Shown: piece by piece, positions 18,749-27,600 of the stretch
How the letters are laid out: each line of letters starts with the position of its first letter
How positions within the stretch are numbered: position 1 is the stretch's first letter
Origin: CAVUQH01 sp963774445
GTDB taxonomy: Bacteria > Myxococcota_A > Polyangia > Haliangiales > Haliangiaceae
Direction: 5' to 3'
NCBI GenBank assembly: GCA_963774445.1
Contig: CAVZFC010000031.1
Span: forward strand, 434,001-498,000
Length of the DNA: 64,000 bases
Notes under the pieces: model-generated
What the model saw: only the letters and a program-made list of their open reading frames with translations
What the model was told of the DNA's origin: nothing
Databases searched by the model: none
Translations under genes and position numbers: made by a program

Positions 18749-19656
18749 ATCGGGTTCTCGCCCGCATCGACCGGTGGATTCTGCCGCCCGCGCCGGCCGC
18801 GCGGTTGGGCGCCGTGCGCCTGCTCGTCGGCCTCTACGCCTGCATCTACCTGGCCATCCGGCTGCCCCACTCGATCGCGCTGGGCCGGTTTCACCCGGCC
18901 CAGTTCGCCCCGGTCGGCCTGGTCCGCCTGCTGGTCAACCGGCCGCTGCCGGCCTGGCTGGTGGCGACCCTGGCGGTGGCCGCCGCCGCCGCCGCGGTGC
19001 CGTTCGTCCTGGGCTGGCGCTTCCGCGTCACCGGCCCGTTGTTCGCGGCGTTGCTCCTGTGGACCCGCAGCTACGCCAACTCGTGGGGCATGTGCTTCCA
19101 CACCGACAACCTCCTGGTCCTGTACGCGATCGTGCTCGCCGCCGCGCCGTCGGCCGACGCCCTGTCGCTGGACGCGCGCCGCGGCCCGGTCCCGGCCGGC
19201 GACCGGCCCGGCTACGGCTGGCCGCTGCGCCTGATGGCGCTGATCCTCGTCGCCAGCTACCTGCTCGCCGGGCTGGCCAAGCTGCGCAACGCCGGCTTCG
19301 ATTGGGGCGACGACCTGCGCAACTACATCGCCATGGACAACGCGCGCAAGCTCTTGCTCGGCGACAGCGCCTCGCCGCTGGCGGCGCCGCTGGCCCGGCT
19401 CGAGACCTTCTTCCGTGTGCTCGGGGTCGCCACCATCGCCCTCGAGCTGGGGGCGCCGGTGGTCTTTCTCGGCCGCCGCGCCGCCGCGCTGTGGACCGGC
19501 GCGGCTATCGGCTTCCACGTCGGCGTGGTCGCCAGCATGTGGATCGTCTTTCCGTTCCAGCTGACCGGCGTGGCCTACCTGCCGCTCTTCCGGGCCGAGC
19601 GGCTGGTCGCCTGGATCCGGCGGCGACGGCGCGGCCGGGGTCCGCCCGCCGGCTAG
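18745..19656 (+). CDS. HTTM-domain membrane protein (gamma-carboxylase-like fold)
   Basis: A 303-residue integral membrane protein with about 6-7 helices. The pattern RLGAVRLLVGLYACIYL at the start, a central SWGMCFHTDNLLVLYAI, then LRLMALILVASYLLAGLAKLRNAG matches the HTTM domain. That domain is shared with vitamin-K-dependent gamma-glutamyl carboxylase. Bacterial HTTM proteins are mostly uncharacterised. The Lys used by the carboxylase as catalytic base corresponds to the L-A-K-L region and is present, but activity cannot be claimed. It is translationally coupled to the preceding small protein. It converges on the 3D-domain gene with a 4-base overlap. Confidence 0.78.
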   Translation: MNRVLARIDRWILPPAPAARLGAVRLLVGLYACIYLAIRLPHSIALGRFHPAQFAPVGLVRLLVNRPLPAWLVATLAVAAAAAAVPFVLGWRFRVTGPLFAALLLWTRSYANSWGMCFHTDNLLVLYAIVLAAAPSADALSLDARRGPVPAGDRPGYGWPLRLMALILVASYLLAGLAKLRNAGFDWGDDLRNYIAMDNARKLLLGDSASPLAAPLARLETFFRVLGVATIALELGAPVVFLGRRAAALWTGAAIGFHVGVVASMWIVFPFQLTGVAYLPLFRAERLVAWIRRRRRGRGPPAG

Positions 19657-20474
19657 ATCGAGTTGCGGTTGGCCTTGGCCACGGTCCGGCCCTTCCGCTC
19701 GCACAGGTGGCTGCCGTCCAGGACGGTCAGCGTCTTGAGCCGGTTGCGGTGGAAGAACGCCCGGTAATGACTGCGTTTTCCCATGAACAGGTCGAGCTGC
19801 TTGCCGTTGATGTTGCCGCCCCGGTCGTCGGCCCGCACGCAGCCGTCGTGGACGAAGCCGCCGTAGGGGGCGTGCCCGGGCATGGTCAGGCCGTCCAGCT
19901 GCGGGATGTACAGCATGGTGCCGACCGGAACGATCCCGGGGTCCACGGCCACCGAGCGGTACGGGACAAGCGGGCGTTTGCCCACGCCGACTCCCCACTT
20001 CTTGTACTTCTTGACCACGAAGAAGCAGGGCGAGCTGTCGCAGTGGCAGGCGCCGGCGGTGTTGACCACCCGGCCGTCGCGCAGCTTGCCGGTGCCCTCG
20101 AGGGTGAGCCGGTGGGCGAAGCTCTTGGACACCGTCGCCAGCCGGTTGCAGCTCTTGCGCTGGTAGATGGGAACCGTTGCGGCGCCGTGGTCGCGGGCCT
20201 CGGCCATCCAGTAGTAGGTCAGCTGGAAGGTGCCCAGCTCGCGCGGCTCGTCGGGGTCGGTCTCGGCCGGCTCTTGCTCGGCCGGCGCTTCGTCGGGTGC
20301 GTCGGCGACCACCGCGGGTGCCTCCGGCGCGGTGGCGTCGACCTCCGCCGGGGTGGTCTGTTCGGCGGAGGCGGTTGACGAGTCGGGCCCGTCATTACCT
20401 TCCGCGCTACATGCGCCGAGTGCCGCGATCATCGCCGCGGCGAAAAGTAAGCTACGTGTCGTGGGGTACTGCAT
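19653..20474 (-). CDS. 3D-domain lipoprotein (MltA-like barrel)
   Basis: A 273-residue exported protein. The signal peptide carries a lipobox (AALGAC at about residues 17-22) and is followed by a long acidic/Ala-Pro-Glu linker (about residues 25-75). The C-terminal domain has VAVDPGIVPVGTMLYIPQL, GYGGF-like PYGGFVHDGC and VRADDRGGNINGKQLDLFMG. This is the 3D (three Asp) domain of MltA lytic transglycosylases and YuiC/Rpf-like stationary-phase proteins. The three conserved Asp are seen in the D-P-G, H-D-G and A-D-D-R-G-G elements. It probably cleaves peptidoglycan glycan strands. The start ATG 20474 was chosen because the signal peptide begins there; upstream in-frame codons give no plausible signal peptide. 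Confidence 0.85.
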   Translation of the reverse strand: MQYPTTRSLLFAAAMIAALGACSAEGNDGPDSSTASAEQTTPAEVDATAPEAPAVVADAPDEAPAEQEPAETDPDEPRELGTFQLTYYWMAEARDHGAATVPIYQRKSCNRLATVSKSFAHRLTLEGTGKLRDGRVVNTAGACHCDSSPCFFVVKKYKKWGVGVGKRPLVPYRSVAVDPGIVPVGTMLYIPQLDGLTMPGHAPYGGFVHDGCVRADDRGGNINGKQLDLFMGKRSHYRAFFHRNRLKTLTVLDGSHLCERKGRTVAKANRNSI

Positions 20475-20816
20475 CGATAGGGGCTTCGATAAGGGGGGCG
20501 TTACAGGCGGGATGCCAGGTGGCGCTGCATGTAGGTGCGAGGCGCCCCAACCGTGCCAGCGCAAACGGCTGGAGCCAGGTTGGTGATGTGGATTTACGTT
20601 GGAAGGGCGAGGGTAAAGCGCTGGTCCGGTCTGTCAACAGGAGATCTGCGCTGGAATTCGCGCGGAGCCGCCGATTGTTTCGCTGGGGTGTGCGCAAGGC
20701 CCCTTGAAGACGGCTCGTTGTACGGGAGCGCACGTTCCCCGAGGCCTGCCGGCCTCTCAGGTCGGCGGCGCTGGAGCTCTTACTACGTGCGTAGTATAAG
20801 AAGAGACAGACCCGCG
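20475..20816. other. Divergent intergenic region between the 3D-domain and blaI-type genes
   Basis: This 342-base stretch has no convincing gene on either strand. It must hold the promoters of two divergent genes. At its right end lies the TACTACG/CGTAGTA dyad with an overlapping TAGTAT/TATAAG -10. On the minus strand TTGACA (20637-20632) is a perfect -35 hexamer, but no good -10 follows at 16-18 bases. Nothing else was recognised. Confidence 0.5.
20781..20796. promoter_or_regulatory. Probable BlaI/MecI-type operator overlapping the promoter
   Basis: TACTACGTGCGTAGTA is a 16-bp dyad: arms TACTACG and CGTAGTA, 2-bp centre. It resembles the TACA/TGTA-type dyads bound by BlaI and MecI repressors. 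It overlaps a TAGTAT/TATAAG -10 (20792-20800) and sits 20 bases before the repressor's ATG, so binding would block transcription of blaI-M56. This is inferred from position and similarity. Confidence 0.6.
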
Positions 20817-21221
20817 ATGGCCAATCCCCCCCCCGAGATGACCCCGGCCGAGTTCGACGTCATGAAGGCGCTCTGGCGTCTGTCGACCGGCTCCGTCGCC
20901 GACGTCCGCGCCGAGCACGGGCGCATGTTCGGCAGCGATCTCGCGTACACCACCGTGATGACGCTCCTGTCGCGGCTCGCCGCCAAGGGTGCGGTGCACG
21001 TCAACAAGGCGAGGCAGCCGTACCTCTACCGGCCGGCGCTGCGGCGCGAGTCGGTCGTCCGCGCGCGGCTGCGCAAGTTTGTCGACACCGTGTTCGACGG
21101 CCAGGCCGATTCGCTGGTGCTCCACTTGCTCGAGGACGACAGCCTGTCGGTCGACGAGCTGCGCCGCATCGAGCGGAGCCTGGGCAAGGGCGACGGCGGC
21201 GACGACGAGGGCAGTCGATGA
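20817..21221 (+). CDS. BlaI/MecI/CopY-family transcriptional repressor
   Basis: A 134-residue winged-helix repressor. The N-terminal domain begins EMTPAEFDVMKALWRLSTGSVADV and contains YTTVMTLLSRLAAKGAVHV, the recognition-helix pattern of BlaI. The C-terminal helices (FDGQADSLVLHLLEDDSLSVDELRRIERSL) form the dimer domain. In the classical system a membrane metallopeptidase (BlaR1) triggers cleavage of BlaI. The gene overlaps the following M56 peptidase gene by 4 bases (ATGA), so the pair is coupled. A matching dyad operator lies at 20781-20796, indicating autoregulation. No beta-lactamase gene is in the window, so the output is unknown. Confidence 0.92.
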   Translation: MANPPPEMTPAEFDVMKALWRLSTGSVADVRAEHGRMFGSDLAYTTVMTLLSRLAAKGAVHVNKARQPYLYRPALRRESVVRARLRKFVDTVFDGQADSLVLHLLEDDSLSVDELRRIERSLGKGDGGDDEGSR

Positions 21222-22651
21222 CGGGCGTCCACGCCGCGCTCGGTCGCCTGGCCGAGCTGGCCGCGACCGGTCTGCTCCACGGCACGGTGCTGGCGCTCCT
21301 CACCGCGCTGGTCTGCACCACCCTGCTGCGCCGCGCGCGTCCGGCGCTGGTGGCCACGCTTTGGACCCTGGTGTTGCTCAAGTTCGTCGTCCCGGTCGGG
21401 CCGGCGCTGCCGGTCTCGCTCAACGGCGCCTTCGAGGCAATCGCCGGGATCGGCTCGGAGCCCGAGCCGGCGGTCGTCCCCGCCGCGCGCCCGGCCACGC
21501 ACCACGCCCGGGCGGCGGCGGCCGCGCCCTCGGCGGCCCGGCTGGCGGTCGAGCTGGGGATCCTCGGGCTCTACCTTTTCGGGGTCGCATGGGTGGCCCG
21601 CCGGCGGATCCGCGCCTACCGTCTGGAGCGAAATAGTATCAAGGGGTTGCCTCCAGCCGGCGACGCCGTTCTCGCCCGCGTCGCAGAGCACGCGGCGCGC
21701 ATGGGGCTGCGCCGGATTCCCCGGGTCGTGGTCGGCGGCGAGGCCTCCGGTCCGTTCCTGGTCGGCGCCCTGCGGCCGGTGATCGTCGTCCCGGCATGGT
21801 TGGCCGATCCCGCGTGCGGCCAGCCGCGCGAGCTCGACGCGGCCCTGATCCACGAGCTGGCCCACGCCCGCCGGGGTGACCCCTGGCTGCGGATCGTCCA
21901 GCTGGCGGTGCGCTCCCTCTTCTTCTTCTGGCCGGTCGTCGGTTGGGCGAGTCGACGGCTCGACCTGGCCCGCGAGATGGCCTGCGACGAGTGGGTCGTC
22001 GCCCGCGGTGGGATCGGCCCGCGGGACTACGCCACCGTGCTGGTCGCGCTCGCCCGCCACGCTCGCGGCGCGGCGCTGCCCGGTACCGCCATGGCGCCCG
22101 CCGCCAGCCAGCTCGGCCGGCGGGTCAACTGGCTGGTTCGCGTCAGTCCGCGCGGTGCGCCGCGGCTCGGTCCGGTCACCGGGGCGGCGGTCGTCGGCTG
22201 GGCGGTGGTGAGCCTGGCCGGGTCGGCCCGGGCCGACCACCCGCTGACCTCGCCACGCCCCCGCTGCGTGGTCGACGAGTCGCTGATCGGCGAGATCATG
22301 GCCACCTATCCCGAGGCCGATCTCAACGGCGACGGCCAGCTGACCCGCGCCGAGATCTGCGCGCACAATGAGCGGATGAAGCGCCAGCTGATCGACCGCG
22401 CGTTTGCCGATCTGGACCCGGCAGAGGCGCGCAGCGTCGCCGCCCAGGTGGATCCCCGGATCGCCGCCGACGGCGACGGTCGGCTCAGCCAGGACCAGCT
22501 GGAAGAGGTGAAGAACCGTCTCGCCTCGACGCTGGATCCCGAGGTCCTGAGCCTCGATCCCGTCGCGTTTCCCGGGCAGATGTGCGAGGAGGCGGCGCCC
22601 GAGATGTGCACCGACGCGCCCGAGGCGCCGCGGGCCTCGTTCCCCGAGTAG
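21218..22651 (+). CDS. M56-family (BlaR1-like) membrane metallopeptidase with C-terminal EF-hand
   Basis: A 477-residue membrane protein. Hydrophobic segments span about 13-35, 42-62, 108-127 and 320-338. The zinc site is HELAH at 212-216 with third ligand Glu253 in AREMACDEWVV, intact for catalysis. In BlaR1 the C-terminal extracytoplasmic part is a penicillin-binding sensor; here that part is short and instead holds an EF-hand loop at 368-379 (DLNGDGQLTRAE) and a weaker second loop at about 416-427. This suggests a calcium-responsive or calcium-stabilised sensor in place of beta-lactam sensing. It is coupled by ATGA to the BlaI-type repressor and should signal by cleaving it. Confidence 0.88.
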   Translation: MTGVHAALGRLAELAATGLLHGTVLALLTALVCTTLLRRARPALVATLWTLVLLKFVVPVGPALPVSLNGAFEAIAGIGSEPEPAVVPAARPATHHARAAAAAPSAARLAVELGILGLYLFGVAWVARRRIRAYRLERNSIKGLPPAGDAVLARVAEHAARMGLRRIPRVVVGGEASGPFLVGALRPVIVVPAWLADPACGQPRELDAALIHELAHARRGDPWLRIVQLAVRSLFFFWPVVGWASRRLDLAREMACDEWVVARGGIGPRDYATVLVALARHARGAALPGTAMAPAASQLGRRVNWLVRVSPRGAPRLGPVTGAAVVGWAVVSLAGSARADHPLTSPRPRCVVDESLIGEIMATYPEADLNGDGQLTRAEICAHNERMKRQLIDRAFADLDPAEARSVAAQVDPRIAADGDGRLSQDQLEEVKNRLASTLDPEVLSLDPVAFPGQMCEEAAPEMCTDAPEAPRASFPE

Positions 22652-22676
22652 CGCCACCTTTCGCGGCGCGGCGTGG

Positions 22677-22682
22677 TACATA
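22677..22682 (+). promoter_or_regulatory. Possible -10 element TACATA
   Basis: TACATA ends 5 bases before GTG 22688 of the RegB-like kinase gene. It lacks the final T of TANNNT, so the match is weaker than the others. Confidence 0.35.
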
Positions 22683-22687
22683 GAGGC

Positions 22688-23979
22688 GTGCCCGAGCGGC
22701 CGGCATCGACGATCGCTCCGGCGGCGGTCTTCGACCGCAACCGGCTGAACTTCTCGTGGCTCTTGCGCCTGCGCTGGAGCTCGATCGCCGGGCAGATCGC
22801 CACCATCCTCGGGGTGCAGTGGCTGCTCGGGGTTGAACGTTCCGGGGCTGGAGCTGGCGCTGGTGGTCGGGGTCGAGCTGGCGTCCAACCTGGCCTGCGC
22901 CCTGTGGTTCCGCCGCCAGCCGGAGGTCCACGAGTGGCACCTGGCCGGCATGATGGCCGTGGACGTCGCCCTCCTCACCGCGCTCCTCTACTTCACCGGC
23001 GGTCCGTTCAACCCGTTCAGCTTCCTCTACCTGGTGCAGATCGCGCTGGCCGCGGTGGTCCTGCACGCGCACTGGACCTGGACCCTGGTGGCGCTGTCAT
23101 TCGGCGCCTTCGGGCTGCTGCTCCTGGGCCACCGATCGATGCAGCTGACGACCGGCCAGCACGAAAAGGGGATGTGGGTCGCCCTCGGCGTGGCGTCCGC
23201 CTTCATCGTCCATTTCCTCCTGCGCGTCACCCGCGACCTGGCCGAGCGCGAACGCGAGCTGGGGCAGGCGCGCACCGACGCCGTCCGCCAGGAGCGGATG
23301 GCGTCGCTGGCGACCATGGCCGCGGGCGCCGCTCACGAGTTGGCCACGCCCCTGGGCACCATCGCGCTGGTGGCCAAGGAGCTCGAGCTCCAGCTCCAGG
23401 GAGCCGCGCCCGACGATCAGCTCGACGACATCCGCCTCATCCGCGAACAGGTCGCGCGCTGCCGGCTAATTCTCGACCAGATGGCCTCGGGCGCGGGCGA
23501 GAGCGCGGGCGAGGGGCTCGAGGCGCTGCCGCTGGAGGAGCTCGTCCAGCGCGCGACCCGCAACCTGCGCTCGGCGCCCGCGGTCGAACGTCCGCCTGAC
23601 CGGAGACGCGGCCGCCGCCATCCTGCGGGTGCCGCCGCGCGCGGTGGAGCAGGCGCTGCGCAGCGTGATCACCAACGCCCAGGACGCTTCGCCGCCCGAC
23701 CGCCCGGTCGAGCTCCACGTCGAGCAGACCGGCGGCGTCGTGCGCGTGCGCGTGCGCGACCGCGGCCGCGGCATGCCGCCCGACATCGCCGCCCGCGCCG
23801 GCGAGCCGTTCTTCACCACCAAGGCGCCGGGCAGCGGCATGGGGCTGGGGCTGTTCCTCACCCGCGCGGTGATCGAAAAGCTCGGCGGTGTCCTCGACAT
23901 CCGCTCGGCCGACGGCGCCGGCACGGTGGTCGATCTGACCCTGCCGACGGGAGAGCTACCTCCGGCCGTGAGCCGATGA
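22688..23979 (+). CDS. RegB/PrrB-like sensor histidine kinase, interrupted by two +1 frameshifts
   Basis: Membrane sensor kinase of about 429 residues once two extra bases are removed; 1292 minus 2 is divisible by 3. The first frame gives the N-terminus (FDRNRLNFSWLLRLRWSSIAG). The frame changes near 22832-22839 (GGTTGAACG) and again near 23583-23590 (GGTCGAACG). The six-helix membrane region contains GGPFNPFSFLYLVQ, the conserved RegB loop linked to quinone/redox sensing. The H-box is AAGAAHELATPLGTIAL, the N-box is SVITNAQDASP and the G-box is GSGMGLGLFLTRAVIEKLGG. In RegB/RegA systems the kinase responds to redox state. The stop overlaps the regulator's ATG. The breaks look like sequence errors because all domains are otherwise intact. 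Confidence 0.85.
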
Positions 23980-24524
23980 CCAGCGACCGCCCATCGATCT
24001 TGATCGTCGACGACGACGAGGTGTTCCGCACCCGCCTGGGCCGCGCCTTCGACGCCCGCGGCTACGACACCCGCATCGCCGGCTCCCACGCCGACGCGGT
24101 CGCCGCCGCCCGCGACGAATCGCCCGAGTTCGCCGTGGTCGATCTGCGCATGCCGGGTCCCGGCGGCCTCGACCTGGTGCGCGAGCTCAAGAAGATCGAC
24201 CCCGCGACCAAGGTCGTCATCCTCACCGGCTACGGCAGCATCGCCACCGCCATCGACGCCATCCGCCTGGGCGCCACCCATTACCTGCCCAAGCCGGCCG
24301 ACGCCGACGACATCGTCGCGGCCTTTGCCCGCGGCGACGCCCCGCCCCTGGATCCGCCGGCGCCCGAATACACCGAGGCGCCGTCCCTGGCCCGGGCCGA
24401 GTGGGAGCACATCAACCGCGTCCTGTCCGACTGCGGCGGCAACATCTCCGAGGCCGCCCGCCGTCTCGGCATCCACCGCCGGTCGCTCCAGCGCAAGCTG
24501 CAGAAGTACCCACCTTCCAAATAG
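23976..24524 (+). CDS. RegA/PrrA/ActR-family response regulator
   Basis: A 182-residue cytoplasmic regulator. The receiver domain (SILIVDDDEVFRTRLGRAF) has the acidic pocket DDD, the phospho-acceptor Asp in AVVDLRMPGPGG, the Thr switch in ILTGYGS and Lys in YLPKPADADD. After a Pro-rich linker the C-terminus holds a Fis-type helix-turn-helix (GGNISEAARRLGIHRRSLQRKL). This short layout without an AAA domain is exactly that of RegA/PrrA/ActR global redox regulators. It overlaps the kinase stop as ATGA and is its partner. Targets are unknown; related regulators control respiration, carbon fixation or nitrogen metabolism. Confidence 0.93.
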   Translation: MTSDRPSILIVDDDEVFRTRLGRAFDARGYDTRIAGSHADAVAAARDESPEFAVVDLRMPGPGGLDLVRELKKIDPATKVVILTGYGSIATAIDAIRLGATHYLPKPADADDIVAAFARGDAPPLDPPAPEYTEAPSLARAEWEHINRVLSDCGGNISEAARRLGIHRRSLQRKLQKYPPSK

Positions 24525-24546
24525 GTGGGGACAACCGACTGGAATT

Positions 24547-24567
24547 ACTCTGGATTCCATCCGGAGT
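24547..24567. promoter_or_regulatory. 21-bp imperfect palindrome between regA-like and the kinase/sigma-54 activator gene
   Basis: Arms ACTCTGGAT (24547-24555) and ATCCGGAGT (24559-24567) are inverted repeats with one mismatch around TCC. No run of T follows, so it is not a typical intrinsic terminator. It lies 57-75 bases before the possible starts of the large downstream gene and may be an operator for it. Confidence 0.35.
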
Positions 24568-24641
24568 AGAGGGATTGCGCTGTGCCAGTCATGTGTGCCG
24601 TATCGGGCGCTCAAAATGGCCCAATGTGTCATCATGGGCGG

Positions 24642-27600
24642 GTGCTGGTGCGCGACAGATACCAGGTGATCCGGCGACTCGGCGCAGGCGGGGCGGGGTC
24701 GGTCTACGAGGTGGTCAACGTGGCGGGCGGCGGTGCCCGGCAGGCGCTCAAGGCGCTGTGGCCGGGGGCGCGCGACGCCGGGCTGGTCGAGGCGCTGCGC
24801 GCCGAGTTCGGCGTGCTCGCCACCATTCACCATCCGCGCCTTTGCCGCGTCTTCGACTTCGGTCGCCTGCCAGCGGACGCTGCCCTCGACGGCGCCCCCG
24901 AGTCGGCCGGGCGCGGCGGCTACTTCCTGACCCGCGAGCTGGTCGACGGCGTGCCGCTGGGCGATCGCGCCGCCGCGGTCGGTCGCGATCTGGGCCAGGT
25001 GTGCCGCCTGCTGTGCGAGGCCGCCCGCGGGCTCGAGGTGCTGCACGCCGCCGGCATGCGCCACGGCGACTTCAAGCCGGCCAACGCCATCGCCGCGCCC
25101 GCCGGTACCGTGCGTCTGATCGACTTCGGCCTCGCGGTGGAGGAGGGCGTCCAGCGCTCGGCCGGAACCCTGGCGTACATGGCGCCCGAGATTCTGACCC
25201 AGCGGGCCGTCGACCGCCGCGCCGATCTGTACGCCCTCGGCGTGTCGCTGTTCGAGCTGGTCACCGGCCTGTTGCCCAGCGGCGACCGGCGGGGCGCCGA
25301 GCTGATCGCGTGGCACACCGGCGGCGCGCGCCCGCGGCTGTCGGCTCACTTGCCGGTTCCGGACGCCCTCGATCGGCTGTGTGACCGCCTCGTCGCCAGT
25401 GCCCCCGACGATCGCCTGCCGACGGCAGCCGAGGCGGCGGCGGCGCTCGAGGCGTGCGCCCGCGAGCTGGGCGCGGACGCCGTCGACGGACCGGAGCACC
25501 TGGCCCTGCCCGCGCTGCCGATGCCGGCGGTCGCCGCCCTCGAGCGCGCGTTCGAGCGGCGGCGCTGGCGCAAGGGCGGGTCCGCGCTGGCACTGATCAC
25601 CGGCCGGGCCGGCTCCGGGCGCAGCGCCGCGCTGACCGAGCTGGCCTGGCGCGCGCAGCTGGCCGGCGCCGAGGTCGTGCGCGGTCGCCCGGTCGCCGCC
25701 GGTCGTCCGCTCGGCGTCTTCGGCGCGGCCGCCGACGAGCTGGCCGCGCTCACCGGCACCCCGCCGCCCACCGCCGACGGCGATGGTCCGGGGCACCTCG
25801 CCCGCGTCGCCCACTGGCTCGCCGCCGCCGCCGATCGCTTCCCGGTGGTGATCCTGCTCGACGATCTCGACTTTGCCGACGAGGCGACCCGCCGCCTGGC
25901 CAGCTACCTGGCGTTCGGCTTGCCGGACGAGGCGCGCGTGCTGATCGCGGCTGCCCGCCGCGCCGACGGCGACCGCAGCCGCGCCGCCGCGCGGGTCGGC
26001 GAGGTGCCGACCTTTCCCCTGGCGCCGCTGACTGCCGGCGACGTCGGCGCGCTGTTGGCGCGCGTGGCCGGCCGCCGCGACGATCGCCTGGCCGCGCGCG
26101 TCACCGCCCACACCGGCGGCAACCTGCTTCACGTCGTCCACGCGCTCGAGGCGCTGGCGCGGCGCGGCTTTGCCACCGCCGAGTCGCTCGACGCCCTGGG
26201 CCTGCCACCGCGGCTCGAGGAGGATCTCGCCGGCGCGCTCGACGGCGCCGGTGACGACGAGCGCGCGCTGTGCGAAGCGCTGGCCGTGCTCGGCCGCGCG
26301 GCGCCGCCGGCGGTGGTCGGCGCGATGATCGACCGCGTCGAGGCGGACTTGATCGCGGTCGCCTCGGCTTCGCCCCTGGCCGCGTTCGACCCGACCGGCC
26401 GGCTGCTGCTCGAACGGCCGGGTGTGCGCCAGGCGATCGCCGGTGCTCTGCCGCCCGAACGGCAGCGGGCGCTCCACGCCGCCGCGGCCGCTGCGCTGGT
26501 CGACCGCGAGCGGCTCGCCGCCGACGACCCCGAGGTGGTCACCCATCTCGTCCGCGCCGGCGATCGCGACGGCGCCCGCGCCCGCGTGCCGGCTGCGCTG
26601 GCGAAGCTGCGCCGGGCCGGTGACAGCGCCGGGGCCGTGGAGCTGGGGCGCGCCGCCGCGACGCTGCTCGGCGCCGACTGTCCGCCCGCGCTGGCGCTGG
26701 CCATCGGCGACGTCGCCCGCGCGATGGGCGACGCCGCGGTCGCCGCCGCCGTCCTCGGTCCGCTGGCCGCGGCGCCCGTGGACGCGCCGCACGCCGCGCG
26801 TGCCCGCTATCTGCTCGGCTGCGCGCTCGAGGAGGCAGGCGATCCGGACGCTGCCACCGCGCTGTGGCGCGAGGTGATCGACGGGCAGCCGGCTGGCGCC
26901 GACGCCGCGCTGGCCGCGCGCGAGCTGTCGCGCCTGCATCTCAAGCGCGGTCGCACCGACGCCGCGCTGGCGGTCGCCGAGGCGGCGCTGGCCCACGTTC
27001 GCGACGTCGCCGTGCGCGAGCACCTCGAGGTGGCGCGCGCCTTCGCCCGCGGCAGTCAGGGCGCCGCCACGGATCCCGACCAGGCCGCGGCCGCAGCGGG
27101 CGAGCTCGAGCGCGCGGCCGCGCGGGCGACCGAGCGCGGCGACGAGCTCCTGGCCGCCACCGCCTTCAACTACGCCGCGCTCATCTCCTTTCGCGCCGCC
27201 GACTACCGCATCACCCGCGTGCGCTACCAGCGCGCCCTCGAAGCCGCTCGTCGCGGCGGCGACCTGGTGCGCGAAGCCACCCTGCGCATGAACCTGGCGT
27301 CGCTGGCGTTCCACCAGGGCGACTACGCCGGCTGCCTCGAGCAACACGTCGCCGCGGTCTCGCTGCTGCGCGCCGCCGGCGCCGACACCGCGCTGGTCAT
27401 GGCCCGGCGCAACCTCGGCCACCTGTTCGTCGAGCTGGGCGAATACGAGCAGGCGCGCGCCGAGCTGCGCGCCGCCCGCGCGATCGCCGACGAGCTCGGG
27501 CTTGCGGTGCAAGTCGCAGGCTGTGAGGCGCTGCTCGGCATCGCCGACGCCCGCACCGGCGATGCGCGCGCGGGGTTGGCGCGGCTCGAGCGGGCGCGGG

